From: Porphyromonas catoniae ATCC 51270 | Lineage (GTDB): Bacteria > Bacteroidota > Bacteroidia > Bacteroidales > Porphyromonadaceae | Length of the DNA stretch: 64,000 nucleotides | Assembly (NCBI RefSeq): GCF_000565015.1 | Contig: NZ_JDFF01000004.1 | Location: forward strand, 57,436-121,435 | Reading direction: 5' to 3' | Shown: positions 27,501-36,158 of the stretch, piece after piece | How the letters are laid out: each line of letters opens with the position of its first letter | Numbering within the stretch: the stretch's first letter is position 1 | Made by a program: the position numbers and the translations under genes | Notes under the pieces: model-generated | Told to the model about the DNA's origin: nothing | What the model saw: only the letters and a program-made list of their open reading frames with translations | Databases searched by the model: none

Positions 27501-29332
27501 TGTAGGTCGAGGTCAATGAGGTCAATACCAACGCCCGTATTGATCCCCTTAGGTGAGAGGATGCCATCTAGCTGGAGTGAGAGGTTAGCCCCAGGGTTCT
27601 CACTATTAAGAGAGAGTGCTAGATATCCGCCCTCTAGGTTTGCATCGAGTGTCACATCACGTAGCTGTAGGCTCCCCCAGTGAGCCTCATGCAGTCTCCC
27701 CGAGAGATTAAGATGAGTCTTGGGACTGAGGGGCTCAAAGCCTCTCCCCTTCACCACGATCTCCGTGCTCAGTATCCCTAGGGAGTCAAGGGGCATGAAG
27801 TGCATTAGATTAAGGTCAGCCACACGTAGCGTTGCCTCGTAGCTCTTTGTCGCCTCATGGAAGCGTCCCTTCAGAGCCACGGTACCCGAGCTATCGGTAG
27901 CTTTTAGGTCAGTGATATAGCTCCCTCGGCGAATATCCACATCTCCCTTCAGGGCTAGGTCTGCTGGGAGGCGATACTCCTTGGCTAGGTCAGGGGCGAC
28001 AAGAGCTAGTAACAGACTTGCCTTCTTCCCCAATTTGCCATCGAGGTAGAGCTTACCTGCTCGTGCCTTAGCATCAGTGAGTGCATAGAGCTTGCCCTGC
28101 ATGGAGAGTGTGAGCACATCAGGCCAACGGAGCTTCGCCTCACTCAGTCGTAGCTCGGAGAGCGACCCCATACATCCCACTTTGAGGGAGATTGGGGCAA
28201 TGAGCTGTCTATGGGCTAGCTTACCTCGGAAGACACCCCCCTGATCCATTTCCTCCAGCTCCTTCCCTGTGAACGTAAGGATATCCTTCGTACCAATAGA
28301 GGCCTCCGCACCTAGGAAGAAGCGAGCCGTGCTATCACCCGTCAGGACGCTCCACGGCAGGAGCATGTCACCTCGGATGTATGATGCATCAGTAGTCAAA
28401 TCCAAATTCCCTAGCTCCACGCGGGTACTATCCATCTGGTAGCGACCAGACAGATGGATGAGCTTCAGCCCCGACTGCTCTCTGAGCTGACCATGCTTGA
28501 GATATAGAGATAGGAAGGTCCCCTTCGAGTCAATATCCTCGGCCTCTAGACGTATACCAGAGAGGAGTATGTGCCTGTAATCGAAAATCGGCTCTACAGA
28601 GATTCCTTCATCCACAGCATAGCCTAGCTCTCGACCCTCCGCACGTAGATGGGCAACCCTAAAGTGCATCTGCTCTAGATCCGCCTCCAGCCTCTGCCCT
28701 CGGAGCACAGAGACATCAGCCGAGACATAGAGTGAATCAAGGGGCATAGTCACCCGCACCTTGGTCTCTGAGAGCTCTACGGTCTCGGCCGCAATCTGCC
28801 AGCGGATGGGCTCAGATTTCTTCTCTTGGGTAGTTGTGTCTTGGCTAGCAAAGGTAACATCCCCCCCACGTGTAAGTAGTCGCCCAAGCTGCACCTGCTC
28901 CTTATCTAGATCGACAAAGAGCCTCTCTACAGCAGCCTCCGCCAGCTTTGCCTTGAGTTGCGTGAGACCTGTGCTGTCGGTATAGTTTAAGTTAAGCCCC
29001 GAGAGCTGTATCTCGGGAATCTCGATCTGCTTATCAAAGAGGGGACGAAGACTTGGGGAGAGCGAAAGCGAGGAGAGAGTCAGCAGTGTGTCTCCCTCCG
29101 CCTTAATCACCTCCACACCTCCTACATTTAGGTCAAGTGGAAAACCTAAATGCAGGTGGTCAATATGTACGGTCATCCCCGTCCGCTCCGACAAGATCTT
29201 CGTTGCCTGAGCGACGACGAACCGCTGGACGGGCGGTATATAGAGTAGGACGGCTATAAGTAGCAGGAGCGCAAAGGGCGCGATGAGCAACCCTAGTATG
29301 ATGCGCCTAATCCTCTTCGCTCTGGGCGACAT
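24548..29332 (-). CDS. tamB: TamB-family AsmA-like envelope protein (DUF490)
   Basis: A 1594-residue periplasm-spanning protein with one N-terminal transmembrane helix (ILGLLIAPFALLLLIAVLLY). A very long beta-taco repeat body follows, with the conserved DUF490/TamB domain in the last 450 residues. Such proteins form a hydrophobic groove that carries phospholipid, or assist barrel proteins, between the membranes. It sits between fcl and tamL, 36 bp after fcl, so it may be co-transcribed with the GDP-fucose genes. Family assignment is firm; the cargo is unknown. Confidence 0.9.
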   Translation of the reverse strand: MSPRAKRIRRIILGLLIAPFALLLLIAVLLYIPPVQRFVVAQATKILSERTGMTVHIDHLHLGFPLDLNVGGVEVIKAEGDTLLTLSSLSLSPSLRPLFDKQIEIPEIQLSGLNLNYTDSTGLTQLKAKLAEAAVERLFVDLDKEQVQLGRLLTRGGDVTFASQDTTTQEKKSEPIRWQIAAETVELSETKVRVTMPLDSLYVSADVSVLRGQRLEADLEQMHFRVAHLRAEGRELGYAVDEGISVEPIFDYRHILLSGIRLEAEDIDSKGTFLSLYLKHGQLREQSGLKLIHLSGRYQMDSTRVELGNLDLTTDASYIRGDMLLPWSVLTGDSTARFFLGAEASIGTKDILTFTGKELEEMDQGGVFRGKLAHRQLIAPISLKVGCMGSLSELRLSEAKLRWPDVLTLSMQGKLYALTDAKARAGKLYLDGKLGKKASLLLALVAPDLAKEYRLPADLALKGDVDIRRGSYITDLKATDSSGTVALKGRFHEATKSYEATLRVADLNLMHFMPLDSLGILSTEIVVKGRGFEPLSPKTHLNLSGRLHEAHWGSLQLRDVTLDANLEGGYLALSLNSENPGANLSLQLDGILSPKGINTGVGIDLIDLDLQRLGLATSPMACRLRLEGELRSDLNDTHSFIAAVDSMHFTMGEETIAPPRADLEVHTTPQKITGKLTSGDMLASLDVGQGLRSLQTLLTRLGSEAQREWGLISSGGSPKGNLGDLLHLLPEASLTLSMGKNNPLRYYLAEQRIALGGMKATLTTSARDGLTGQVSVSDLRMDTLRLNAASLSLSTLHSPTARGDSMSLSLLAKVSKSRFRNQAGFDIQAQLQTSLHEGSLGFTWSDESGRPMHEAYILGSWVGEAYKLHFDKERVRIGYTDFAVNSDNLLSLRKRDYFLLGSLSLSSQEHGDISLQAVEQTPGVQEAELSIRNLHLEDFRSLGLPDVAGNVFVGLHYERHGDLKAQPTISGDLSLTGFRYEDKKLGHFSASLFYEPRDHSSHYITADIGYNGQSAMTIDGIYRPQQKTSPLSGTLSLTGFPLELANPFLLERGASLQGLALGEINLSGELTEPILSGRLSLSHAGVNLDTYGTHLRLDTIPLRLDRSNLYFDHYAIHPSVDTTKAIYIDGSIMKSTSAQARAALRITSDELTLLNEPRPTKEDQLLYGRIIASTNMNVSGPMTSLRVRGSLNVLSGTNCTYIMREDPLSSSQRGRELVEFKDFSDTLFIKQAEVEPPSLGGLDVSLTINVDPSVRIGADLTTDGQDYVRAQGGGRLNFTYPPYGEMSLTGRYEMSGGGDLSYTLPVVGNKQFSIDPTSTLAWNGPIANPYLNFTATQKVKATVPSSDGKSSQRVNFNVSIRIKDYVERMNLSFAIAAPDNLSMQNSISTMSAEEQSKQAIALMATGMYLSGSSGGGNLSLNSALSSLLQSQINKTAGKLLQGTDLSIGMDHYDGSSGEATRTDYTYSFSRRFYNDRIRIIVGGKVQSGSNRSNQGQNFLDNVSIQYQLDKTGEQYFSLYHKWVTDNILEGEYAETGVGYVLRRKMNSLSDLFSFLKKKPKVTPPKTVALPWRLGGDTTDMPTPDSTSSSRPVEQ

Positions 29333-29368
29333 GCCGTCTTCGTTATCGTCTTAAGTCTGTTGGCACCC

Positions 29369-30448
29369 TTAGTGCTGTAGGTACCAGGCGAAGAGACGCT
29401 GGACTCCGTCCTCGATCTCTACCGTATGGTGCCAGCCGAGGCTGTGGAGCTTCTCTACAGAAGTGAGCTTGCGCATCGTGCCATCAGGCTTAGTGCTATC
29501 CCACTCGATCACTCCTTGATAATCGGTCACCTTCGCTATGAGCTCAGCCAGAGCACGGATGCTTATCTCCTTGCCCGTACCGATATTCACATGGCAGTTG
29601 CGTATCTCCTTGCCCTCGGGACAAAGATCACGGAAGTCCACATTCAAGAGGATATGCACTGAAGCATCCGCCATATCCTCACTCCAGAGGAACTCTCGGA
29701 AGGGGCTTCCTGAGCCCCACAGCTTTACTCGCCCAGGATAAATTCCAAAGGGAGCGAGGAGCTCCACTAGCTCACCTTCGCTCATCCCCTCACGATAGCC
29801 CGTGATAGGACGCTTCGTGAGGTCTCGAGTGACAGCCTCTAGATCTTGTTCACCAAGGCGTCCTGCTAGATAGATCTTGCGGATCATTGCTGGCAGGACA
29901 TGGCTATTCTCTAGGTGGAAGTTATCGTTGTAGCCATAGAGGTTGGTAGGCATCACAGCTAGGTAGTTCGTGCCGTACTGCAGGTTGAGGCTCTCACAGA
30001 GCTTGAGTCCTGCAATTTTCGCTATGGCATAAGGCTCGTTGGTATACTCCAGCGGTGCGGTGAGTAGCTCTTCCTCACGGATCGGCTGACGGGCATTGCG
30101 TGGATAGATGCATGTACTACCGAGGAACAGTAGGTCACGCACATCGTGTCTGAAGGCTTCACCGATGACATTCTGCTGGATCTGCAGGTTGTCGTAGATG
30201 AAGTCTGCTCGATAGGTGTTGTTGGCAAGTATACCTCCCACATGAGCTGCAGCTAGGATAACGGCCTCAGGACGCTCCTCATCGAAGAACTGACGTACGG
30301 CAACACCATCGGTCAGGTCAAGTTCGCTATGGCTACGCCCCACGAGGTTCGTAAAGCCTCTCTTCTGGAGGTTAGCCCAGATTGCCGACCCCACGAGCCC
30401 CCTATGCCCTGCGACATAGATCTTCTTCTCTGCTGTGATCTTAGCCAT
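29369..30448 (-). CDS. fcl: GDP-L-fucose synthase
   Basis: Converts GDP-4-keto-6-deoxymannose to GDP-L-fucose by epimerisation and NADPH reduction. At 359 residues it is an extended SDR with the dinucleotide motif GHRGLVGSAIW at residues 14-24 and the catalytic Tyr-Lys pair in YTNEPYAIAKIAG. The start codon overlaps the gmd stop. The product supplies fucose for surface glycans and protein O-glycans in Bacteroidetes. Confidence 0.96.
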   Translation of the reverse strand: MAKITAEKKIYVAGHRGLVGSAIWANLQKRGFTNLVGRSHSELDLTDGVAVRQFFDEERPEAVILAAAHVGGILANNTYRADFIYDNLQIQQNVIGEAFRHDVRDLLFLGSTCIYPRNARQPIREEELLTAPLEYTNEPYAIAKIAGLKLCESLNLQYGTNYLAVMPTNLYGYNDNFHLENSHVLPAMIRKIYLAGRLGEQDLEAVTRDLTKRPITGYREGMSEGELVELLAPFGIYPGRVKLWGSGSPFREFLWSEDMADASVHILLNVDFRDLCPEGKEIRNCHVNIGTGKEISIRALAELIAKVTDYQGVIEWDSTKPDGTMRKLTSVEKLHSLGWHHTVEIEDGVQRLFAWYLQH

Positions 30449-31530
30449 TAGAGTCGTCCCTCTCTATGTGTGGCTACATACTGCACATCGTGCTCGACCA
30501 TGATGCGCACCAGCTCCTCGAAGCTCGTCTTCTGAGGATTCCAGCCTAGCAAGGTCTTAGCCTTCGTTGGGTCACCAAGCAGGGTCTCTACCTCTGCGGG
30601 GCGGAAGTACTTAGGATCAACCTCTACCAGCACGCGCCCCGTAGCCTTGTCAATCCCTTGCTCCTGTACGCCCTTGCCCTGCCAGCGAAGCTCAATACCC
30701 ACATGAGCGAAGGCACGCTCGGTAAATTCGCGGACGGAGTGCTGCTCACCCGTGGCAATCACAAAGTCCTCGGGCTGGTCATGCTGAAGCATCAACCACA
30801 TACACTCTACGTAGTCACGTGCGTAGCCCCAGTCACGCAGAGCATCGAGGTTACCCAGATAGAGCTTATCCTGTTGTCCTGCGGCAATACGGGCTGCAGC
30901 AAGGGTGATTTTCCTCGTAACAAAGGTCTCTCCTCGACGCTCACTCTCGTGATTGAATAGGATACCATTGACAGCGAACATCCCGTAGCTCTCACGGTAG
31001 TTCTTCGTGATCCAATAGCCATAGAGCTTCGCTACTCCATAGGGTGAACGGGGGTAGAAGGGAGTCGTCTCACGCTGGGGAATCTCCTGCACCAGTCCGT
31101 AGAGCTCAGAGGTAGAGGCTTGGTAGATCTTCGTCTTACGCTCTAGCCCTAGGATACGTACAGCCTCGAGGAGTCTAAGTGTCCCCGTAGCATCAGCCTC
31201 AGCAGTGTACTCAGGCACATCGAAGGAGACCTTCACATGGCTCTGTGCAGCTAGGTTGTAAATCTCATCAGGCTGGGTCGTTTGGATAATGCGAATCAGT
31301 GAGCTGGAGTCCGTCATATCCCCATAGTGAAGGTTTATCGACCGATTCCGCTTCATATCACGCACCCATTCATCAAAGTATAGATGCTCAATACGAGCTG
31401 TATTGAAGGATGAGGAACGGCGGATAATCCCATGGACCTCATATCCCTTGTCAAGGAGGAACTCAGCTAGATACGAACCATCCTGTCCTGTGACGCCTGT
31501 GATCAGGGCGACCTTATGTGCTACACTCAT
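30448..31530 (-). CDS. gmd: GDP-mannose 4,6-dehydratase
   Basis: Makes GDP-4-keto-6-deoxy-D-mannose from GDP-mannose. At 360 residues it has the motif [20 protein letters not shown] and the YxxxK pair in [10 protein letters not shown]. It is the first gene of gmd-fcl(-tamB-tamL), with a promoter box 30 nt upstream. Confidence 0.97.
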   Translation of the reverse strand: MSVAHKVALITGVTGQDGSYLAEFLLDKGYEVHGIIRRSSSFNTARIEHLYFDEWVRDMKRNRSINLHYGDMTDSSSLIRIIQTTQPDEIYNLAAQSHVKVSFDVPEYTAEADATGTLRLLEAVRILGLERKTKIYQASTSELYGLVQEIPQRETTPFYPRSPYGVAKLYGYWITKNYRESYGMFAVNGILFNHESERRGETFVTRKITLAAARIAAGQQDKLYLGNLDALRDWGYARDYVECMWLMLQHDQPEDFVIATGEQHSVREFTERAFAHVGIELRWQGKGVQEQGIDKATGRVLVEVDPKYFRPAEVETLLGDPTKAKTLLGWNPQKTSFEELVRIMVEHDVQYVATHREGRL

Positions 31531-31559
31531 ATTTTTTATGATTGATAATTATTCTTTTG

Positions 31560-31567
31560 CAAAGATA
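31560..31567 (-). promoter_or_regulatory. -7 box of the gmd promoter
   Basis: TATCTTTG on the minus strand, 30 nt before the gmd ATG. Confidence 0.65.
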
Positions 31568-31826
31568 CAACATATCGTGCTAGCTAAGAAGCCCTCCTAA
31601 GCCCCTGCATTCACCACCCTCTTCACCGACCATAACCACCTCTCTATCAAACACCATAGATGGGCCATCATGACCGCCATCTAATCGTGATTTGCGAGCG
31701 ATATACACTCGCATGTATCATCCATTGAGTACCGAAGTGCAATACACACTCCTCCACCCTTTCAGACAGGACTCATATCAAGCTCGTATTAAACCAGATA
31801 CAAAGGATAGAAAAAGGAGTAGTGAT

Positions 31827-31887
31827 GAGTTACCATAAGTCGTCACAAAGAGTTATGGTAACTCGTTTGAGCGACTTACCATAACTC
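31827..31887. repeat. Family A 23-bp array, 3 units
   Basis: Units start at 31827, 31850 and 31873 (period 23), the middle one inverted. This is the shortest family A array, in the divergent region gmd/thioredoxin-like gene, 134 bp upstream of the promoter at 32021. The rest of 31568-32020 holds nothing else that I recognise. Confidence 0.88.
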
Positions 31888-32020
31888 TTCGCCACCCCTT
31901 CTCGCCCCCTGTCTCCAAGGCATTTACAAAGGAGGGAAATAGCCCTTGTTTACACCAATTTGGGAGCACTACGACCACTCAAAAAGGGAGGCATGGGAGA
32001 GTGCTATCGATGTTTTTCCT

Positions 32021-32028
32021 TACCTTTG
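32021..32028 (+). promoter_or_regulatory. -7 box of the structured leader
   Basis: TACCTTTG; transcription would start near 32035, about 137 nt before the ATG at 32172. Confidence 0.65.
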
Positions 32029-32034
32029 TGCGCC

Positions 32035-32165
32035 TCTGTGATCCAAGGTAAGCGACCGCGGTGCAGAGACCTACAGACCCGAAAGCCGGGAACCCATAGC
32101 GACCAATCCCTGATCCCATGAGGGCGATGGTGAGCGGATGGTATGGGTATGTTGGATGTAACAAA
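32035..32165 (+). ncRNA. GC-rich structured leader or small RNA of unknown family
   Basis: A GC-rich transcribed stretch between a good -7 box and the next ATG. Visible pairings are CTCTG/CAGAG (32034-32076 region), CCCG/CGGG around an AAAGC loop, and a long imperfect hairpin ACCAATCCCT with AGGGCGATGGT around GATCCCATG. I could not match it to SAM, TPP, cobalamin, SRP or 6S consensus sequences from memory. It could be a riboswitch-like leader of the thioredoxin-like gene or an independent small RNA. Confidence 0.45.
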
Positions 32166-32171
32166 AAATAT

Positions 32172-32675
32172 ATGACGTTGAAAGGAATTCTTTTCGGTGC
32201 CTGTGCTTGTGGCATGCTTATCCTAGCCACCTCTGCAAGCGCTCCTCACAAGACAGCCTCTTCTGGCCTCAATGTGGGAGATGTGTTACCGAAAATGAAG
32301 TCTCTGGACGTGGGCAAGCACACGCTGCTCTCCGAGGACAAAACACCTAAGATGACTCTCATTCACTTCTGGGCTGCATATGATGCAGAGAGCAGAGCGG
32401 AGAACATCCAATGGTCGCAGTACTTCGAAGCTACACCACACGAAGGAATTGTTTACCGAGGTATCGCCCTCGACCCCGATCGTGACGTGTATGTGCGTAC
32501 GCTAGCCTTAGACCAAGTGGCGGAGCAAACCCAACAGTGTCTCGACACTGAGGAGCGCAAAGAATGTATGCGTACCATGGGGCTATCGGAGCACTTTCAC
32601 ACTTACCTCATTAACGAACGAGGTGTGATATGCGCCGTGGATCCCTCCCCACAAGAAATTGCGAAGTATCTTTAA
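32172..32675 (+). CDS. Exported thioredoxin-fold protein lacking the CXXC motif
   Basis: A 167-residue protein with an N-terminal signal sequence (MTLKGILFGACACGMLILAT...) and a TlpA/AhpC-like thioredoxin fold (GLNVGDVLPKMKSLD, then MTLIHFWAAYDAESRAEN). Where thioredoxins have WCPPC it has AAYDA, so it cannot be a disulfide reductase in the usual way. A separate Cys pair is present in QQCLDTEERKECM. The start at 32172 follows the long structured leader and gives the best signal peptide. It may act as a binding or chaperone-like thioredoxin fold. Function is unknown. Confidence 0.75.
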   Translation: MTLKGILFGACACGMLILATSASAPHKTASSGLNVGDVLPKMKSLDVGKHTLLSEDKTPKMTLIHFWAAYDAESRAENIQWSQYFEATPHEGIVYRGIALDPDRDVYVRTLALDQVAEQTQQCLDTEERKECMRTMGLSEHFHTYLINERGVICAVDPSPQEIAKYL

Positions 32676-32689
32676 ACATGACTAAAATG

Positions 32690-32730
32690 AAGAGCCACAG
32701 TTAGCTTATGCTAGCTGTGGCTCTTTTTCT
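32690..32730 (+). terminator. Terminator of the thioredoxin-like gene
   Basis: A 15-bp stem with one G-U pair (AAGAGCCACAGTTAG with CTAGCTGTGGCTCTT) and a CTTAT-type loop is followed by TTTCTTT. Confidence 0.9.
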
Positions 32731-32750
32731 TTGTACTGCACGACCCAAGG

Positions 32751-32891
32751 CTAATATGCCTTGCCGTCGATAGTCACATTACGACAGCCCTCGAGGCGAT
32801 AGGGCTGCTGAAGGAGTGCATACAAGGGGGTACAGAAGAGAAACTTGCAGGAGTCACTGAGGAAGTGCTTGCAAGCCTCTGTTTCACAAAG
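32751..32891 (-). pseudogene. Possible C-terminal remnant of a Cys-rich protein
   Basis: The minus strand has a 46-codon open stretch without a start codon, bounded upstream by an in-frame TAG. It contains five cysteines, two of them in ACKHFLSDSCKFLFC, and ends VTIDGKAY. The ending looks like a genuine protein C-terminus. No promoter or start is visible, and all frames are closed just upstream. I treat it as a decayed gene fragment with low confidence. The rest of 32892-33050 holds no supported gene. Confidence 0.2.
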
Positions 32892-33051
32892 CTAGTAGAA
32901 GCTATCTAAGGATGGTACATAGGGGAAAAGAAGGGGATGTATGTTGAGTAGTAAGCACATACAAGGGAACGGTAGCTTGATTGGTGAGCAGAAAAGTCCC
33001 CTTACACGTATACAAAGCTACTTTACCCGCATGTAAAGCAACCTCCCTGAG

Positions 33052-33104
33052 GACAAAAAGAAAGTGAGGCGACTCATCATGCATAGCATTCAGTCGCCTC
33101 ACTT
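33052..33104 (-). terminator. Terminator of the aspA locus
   Basis: A 13-bp perfect stem (AAGTGAGGCGACT with AGTCGCCTCACTT) is followed on the minus strand by TCTTTTTG. Confidence 0.88.
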
Positions 33105-33132
33105 ATTTATAGACAAGGTGCGTATAGGTAAG

Positions 33133-34563
33133 CTACTTGAGAGGCTTAATGCCGAGACGCACAGGGTGTGTCATGTTCTCGGGAGCAAGCACGGTGTCGA
33201 GGTCTTCCTTAGATAGGATGCCATGCTCGATGATGAGGTCATATACGCCACGACCTGTCTCGAGGGCTTCCTTAGCGATCTTTGTAGAGTTCTTGTAGCC
33301 GATGATGGGGTTCAGCGCCGTGACGATACCGATGCTTTCGCGCACATAGCTACGGCACTTCTCTTCGTTAGCTGTAATGCCCTCAATACAGAGCGTGCGG
33401 AGGGTATCGAAGCCATTGATTAAGAGGTCTATCGACTCGAAGCAGCACTGTGCCATGACGGGCTCCATAGCATTGAGCTCCATCTGTGAGGCGTCACCAG
33501 CCATCGTCACACAGAGATCATTCCCGATGACCTTATAGCATACCTGGCTCATCACCTCGGGGATAACGGGGTTAACCTTACCTGGCATGATGGATGAACC
33601 GGGCTGCATGGCTGGGAGGTTAATTTCCCCAAGTCCACAGCGAGGGCCACTAGAGAGAAGGCGTAGGTCATTACAGATCTTATTTACCTTGACTGCTATG
33701 CGCTTCAGGGCAGAGCTGTAACCAATCATCTCGCTCGTGTCACTCGTTGCACCGACGAAATCTGCGGTACGTGTGATCTTCCAGCCTGTAATCTTTGCCA
33801 TAGCCTCCGTACAGTAGTCTGCGTACTCAGGCTCCGAACAGATCCCTGTACCGATTGCCGTGGCTCCCATGTTAATAGAGAGGAACTGCTCGGCGGCGAA
33901 GTCCAAGCACTCGACCTCATGCTCTAGTATAGAAGCAAAGCCACCGAATGTCTGACCCAGCGTCATGGGTACGGCATCCTGCAGCTACGTACGTCCCATC
34001 TTCACCACATGAGCGAACTGTGCAGCCTTGTCACGGAGCGCCTTAATCAGCTGTAGAAGATGTGGGCGGAGCTTCAGGTGTGAGGCATACAGACCAAGGT
34101 GAATAGCTGTAGGATAAGCATCATTTGTGGACTGTGAGCCATTGACATGGTCGTTAGGTGATAGGTACTGGAACTCTCCAAACTCATGCCCCATGATCTG
34201 TAGAGCACGGTTGCAGATGACCTCGTTGGCATTCATGTTCGTCGTCGTACCAGCTCCTCCCTGGATCATATCGACAGGGAAATGCTCGTGGTGCTTACCC
34301 TCGAGTAGCTCATGACAGGCCTGTACGATGGCATCCTTCTGAGCATCGGTGAGCAACCCCAAGCGGTGGTTAGCGATGGCAGCTGCCTCCTTCGTCCACG
34401 CAAGCCCATGAATGAAGAGTGGATAGTCTGACAGATGGAAACCACTGATACGGAAGTTCTCTTCTCCTCGTAGCGTCTGTACACCGTAGAGATACTCGTT
34501 ACTGATCTTGCGTTCTCCGATCAAATCACTTTCGGTACGAAAGCCTTTGTCTGATGTTGCCAT
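33133..34563 (-). pseudogene. aspA: Aspartate ammonia-lyase interrupted by one in-frame amber codon
   Basis: Aspartase deaminates aspartate to fumarate. The reading frame would give about 476 residues, the normal length. It has the AspA-type N-terminus (SNEYLYGVQTLRGEENF), GSQSTNDAYPTA, and the fumarate-lyase signature GSSIMPGKVNP. At 33985-33987 a TAG stands where relatives have CAG (Gln) in MGRTQLQDAVP, so a single C-to-T change splits it into 192 residues and a downstream part that could restart at Met (33966). Both halves are otherwise intact and the promoter and terminator remain. The change must therefore be very recent, a sequencing error, or suppressed. Confidence 0.9.
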
Positions 34564-34619
34564 AGTCTGTTGTTCGTCTTAACGTTATTGTATGTATATG
34601 TATTTGTCACATCTAAGGG

Positions 34620-34627
34620 CAAAGGTA
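34620..34627 (-). promoter_or_regulatory. -7 box of the aspA promoter
   Basis: TACCTTTG on the minus strand, 57 nt before the aspA ATG. Confidence 0.65.
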
Positions 34628-34810
34628 CATCTTTTTCTTACGTATTATCCCCTCAAAATAAAGGGCTTCAAGGCATTAGGACTAACCAAAGAGCTTTGTT
34701 TCCCTTATAATACCAACCAATCAAGGTGAATGCAGACCCTTCAGTGCTTTTTATAGCCACTATCCGCCGAGAATTACAGCAATTTGTCAGCCCAACCTAG
34801 GGGAAATCTC

Positions 34811-36046
34811 TTAGCGATAGATTAGTTGGTGGAAGGTCTCCGTATCGAATAGCTCATACGCCACCTCATGTAGCATCTCTGGCGTGAGCTCTGTTAGTCG
34901 TTTCTCCAGCTCCTCGGGGGTGTCACAGACGTTGTGGTGTAGGAAGGTCTTTCCCATCGTAAGGAAGGTCTGCTCACGATTATCCGAGGCGATGATGAGC
35001 TGCCCACGTAGTTGCGTGAGTGCAGCCTTTAGCTCTTGGTCGGTAAGGGGTGTACGTCTCATGCGCTCCAGCTCCATAAGGACAAGTTCGGTCGCCTCAC
35101 GCTCTGACTCATGCGAAGAGCCAAAGTACACGGCAAAGAGTCCTGTATCAGAGTAGGGAGTGTAGTTACACTCGACATGATAAACCAAGCCTCGTCTCTC
35201 CCTTAGCTCCATGTTCAGACGGGCGTTCATCCCACTACCACCAAGGATATTGGCCAGTAGGCTTAACCCTAAACGACGCTTATCGAAGAGCGAGTAAGCC
35301 GTACGCCCTAGCAGTACATGACTCTGTGAAGTATCCCGACGTCGCACTCGCCTCATCGGAGGGGCAAACCCAAGGGAACACCTCTCCTGCTCGATACGCT
35401 GAAGGGTAAGGTCAGGCTGACCGAATGTAGTCATACGTGCCTCAGCAAAGCTAGCCAGCTCCTCTAGGCACAAGTCTCCTTGCGCAAAGAGCACCATGCA
35501 CTCAGGACGATAATGAGTATGAAAGAACGCCCTCTGCCTCTTCGCTTCAATACGGTTCACAGAAGCCTCAGTCCCTAGTATGGCATGACCAAGTGGGTGA
35601 CCACGGAAGACTTGATCCTCAAATTCATCGAAGATCAACTCAGAGGGGCTATCCTCGTATGAATGAATCTCATCAATGATTACCTCCTGCTCCTTACGCC
35701 ACTCTTCCTCAGGGAACACACTACCCTGCACCACATCAAATAGGACATGTAGGGCTCGATGCACGAAGCGTTTCGGCAGGACGGCATAGAGCATCGTTTC
35801 TTCCTTTGTGGTATAGGCATTGAGCTCTGCTCCGACAGACTCTAGCCGCTCGATGATGTGTGTCGAGGAGCGCAGACGTGTACCCTTGAAGAGCATGTGC
35901 TCGATGCTATGCGCTAGCCCATAGCCGAGCCTTGACTCATGGCGAGCCCCAACTCCTATGGCAAGTCCTAAATAGGCCACGGATGAAGGCTCACGCAGGA
36001 GAATGATACGAAGCCCCGAGGCTAGGGTACGTGTCTCGTAGTGCAT
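34811..36046 (-). CDS. M16 family zinc protease (pitrilysin type)
   Basis: A 411-residue two-domain M16B peptidase with the inverted zinc motif HSIEH at residues 46-50 and the further glutamate in the ELNAYTTKEETMLYAV region. The second, inactive-type domain contains LGRTAYSLFDKRR and GGSGMNARLNMELRERRGLVYHVE. No signal peptide is seen, so a cytoplasmic processing or peptide-degrading role is likely. It follows the C69 dipeptidase with a terminator between. It is the short bacterial form, similar to processing peptidase subunits. Confidence 0.92.
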   Translation of the reverse strand: MHYETRTLASGLRIILLREPSSVAYLGLAIGVGARHESRLGYGLAHSIEHMLFKGTRLRSSTHIIERLESVGAELNAYTTKEETMLYAVLPKRFVHRALHVLFDVVQGSVFPEEEWRKEQEVIIDEIHSYEDSPSELIFDEFEDQVFRGHPLGHAILGTEASVNRIEAKRQRAFFHTHYRPECMVLFAQGDLCLEELASFAEARMTTFGQPDLTLQRIEQERCSLGFAPPMRRVRRRDTSQSHVLLGRTAYSLFDKRRLGLSLLANILGGSGMNARLNMELRERRGLVYHVECNYTPYSDTGLFAVYFGSSHESEREATELVLMELERMRRTPLTDQELKAALTQLRGQLIIASDNREQTFLTMGKTFLHHNVCDTPEELEKRLTELTPEMLHEVAYELFDTETFHQLIYR

Positions 36047-36071
36047 CTGATGTAGGTATCCAAAGAAGCAA

Positions 36072-36128
36072 AGCCACTCGCCCCCATCCCCCGAAGCAGT
36101 TATACCTCGGGAGATTGGGCTAGTGGCT
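36072..36128 (-). terminator. Terminator between the C69 and M16 genes
   Basis: A long imperfect stem with ends AGCCACT and AGTGGCT and an inner CCCGA/TCGGG block. The minus-strand tail is TTGCTTCTTTGG. Confidence 0.7.
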
Positions 36129-36158
36129 ACGATATAATGTCGAGGAGCAAAGGGTCAG

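Noticed and set aside
32035..32165. SRP (4.5S) RNA
   Set aside because: The universally conserved GGUCAGG...GGAA...AGCAG apical loop is absent.
32902..33102. 66-codon minus-strand frame downstream of aspA
   Set aside because: Its start lies inside the aspA terminator stem, and the sequence shows no domain or coding bias.
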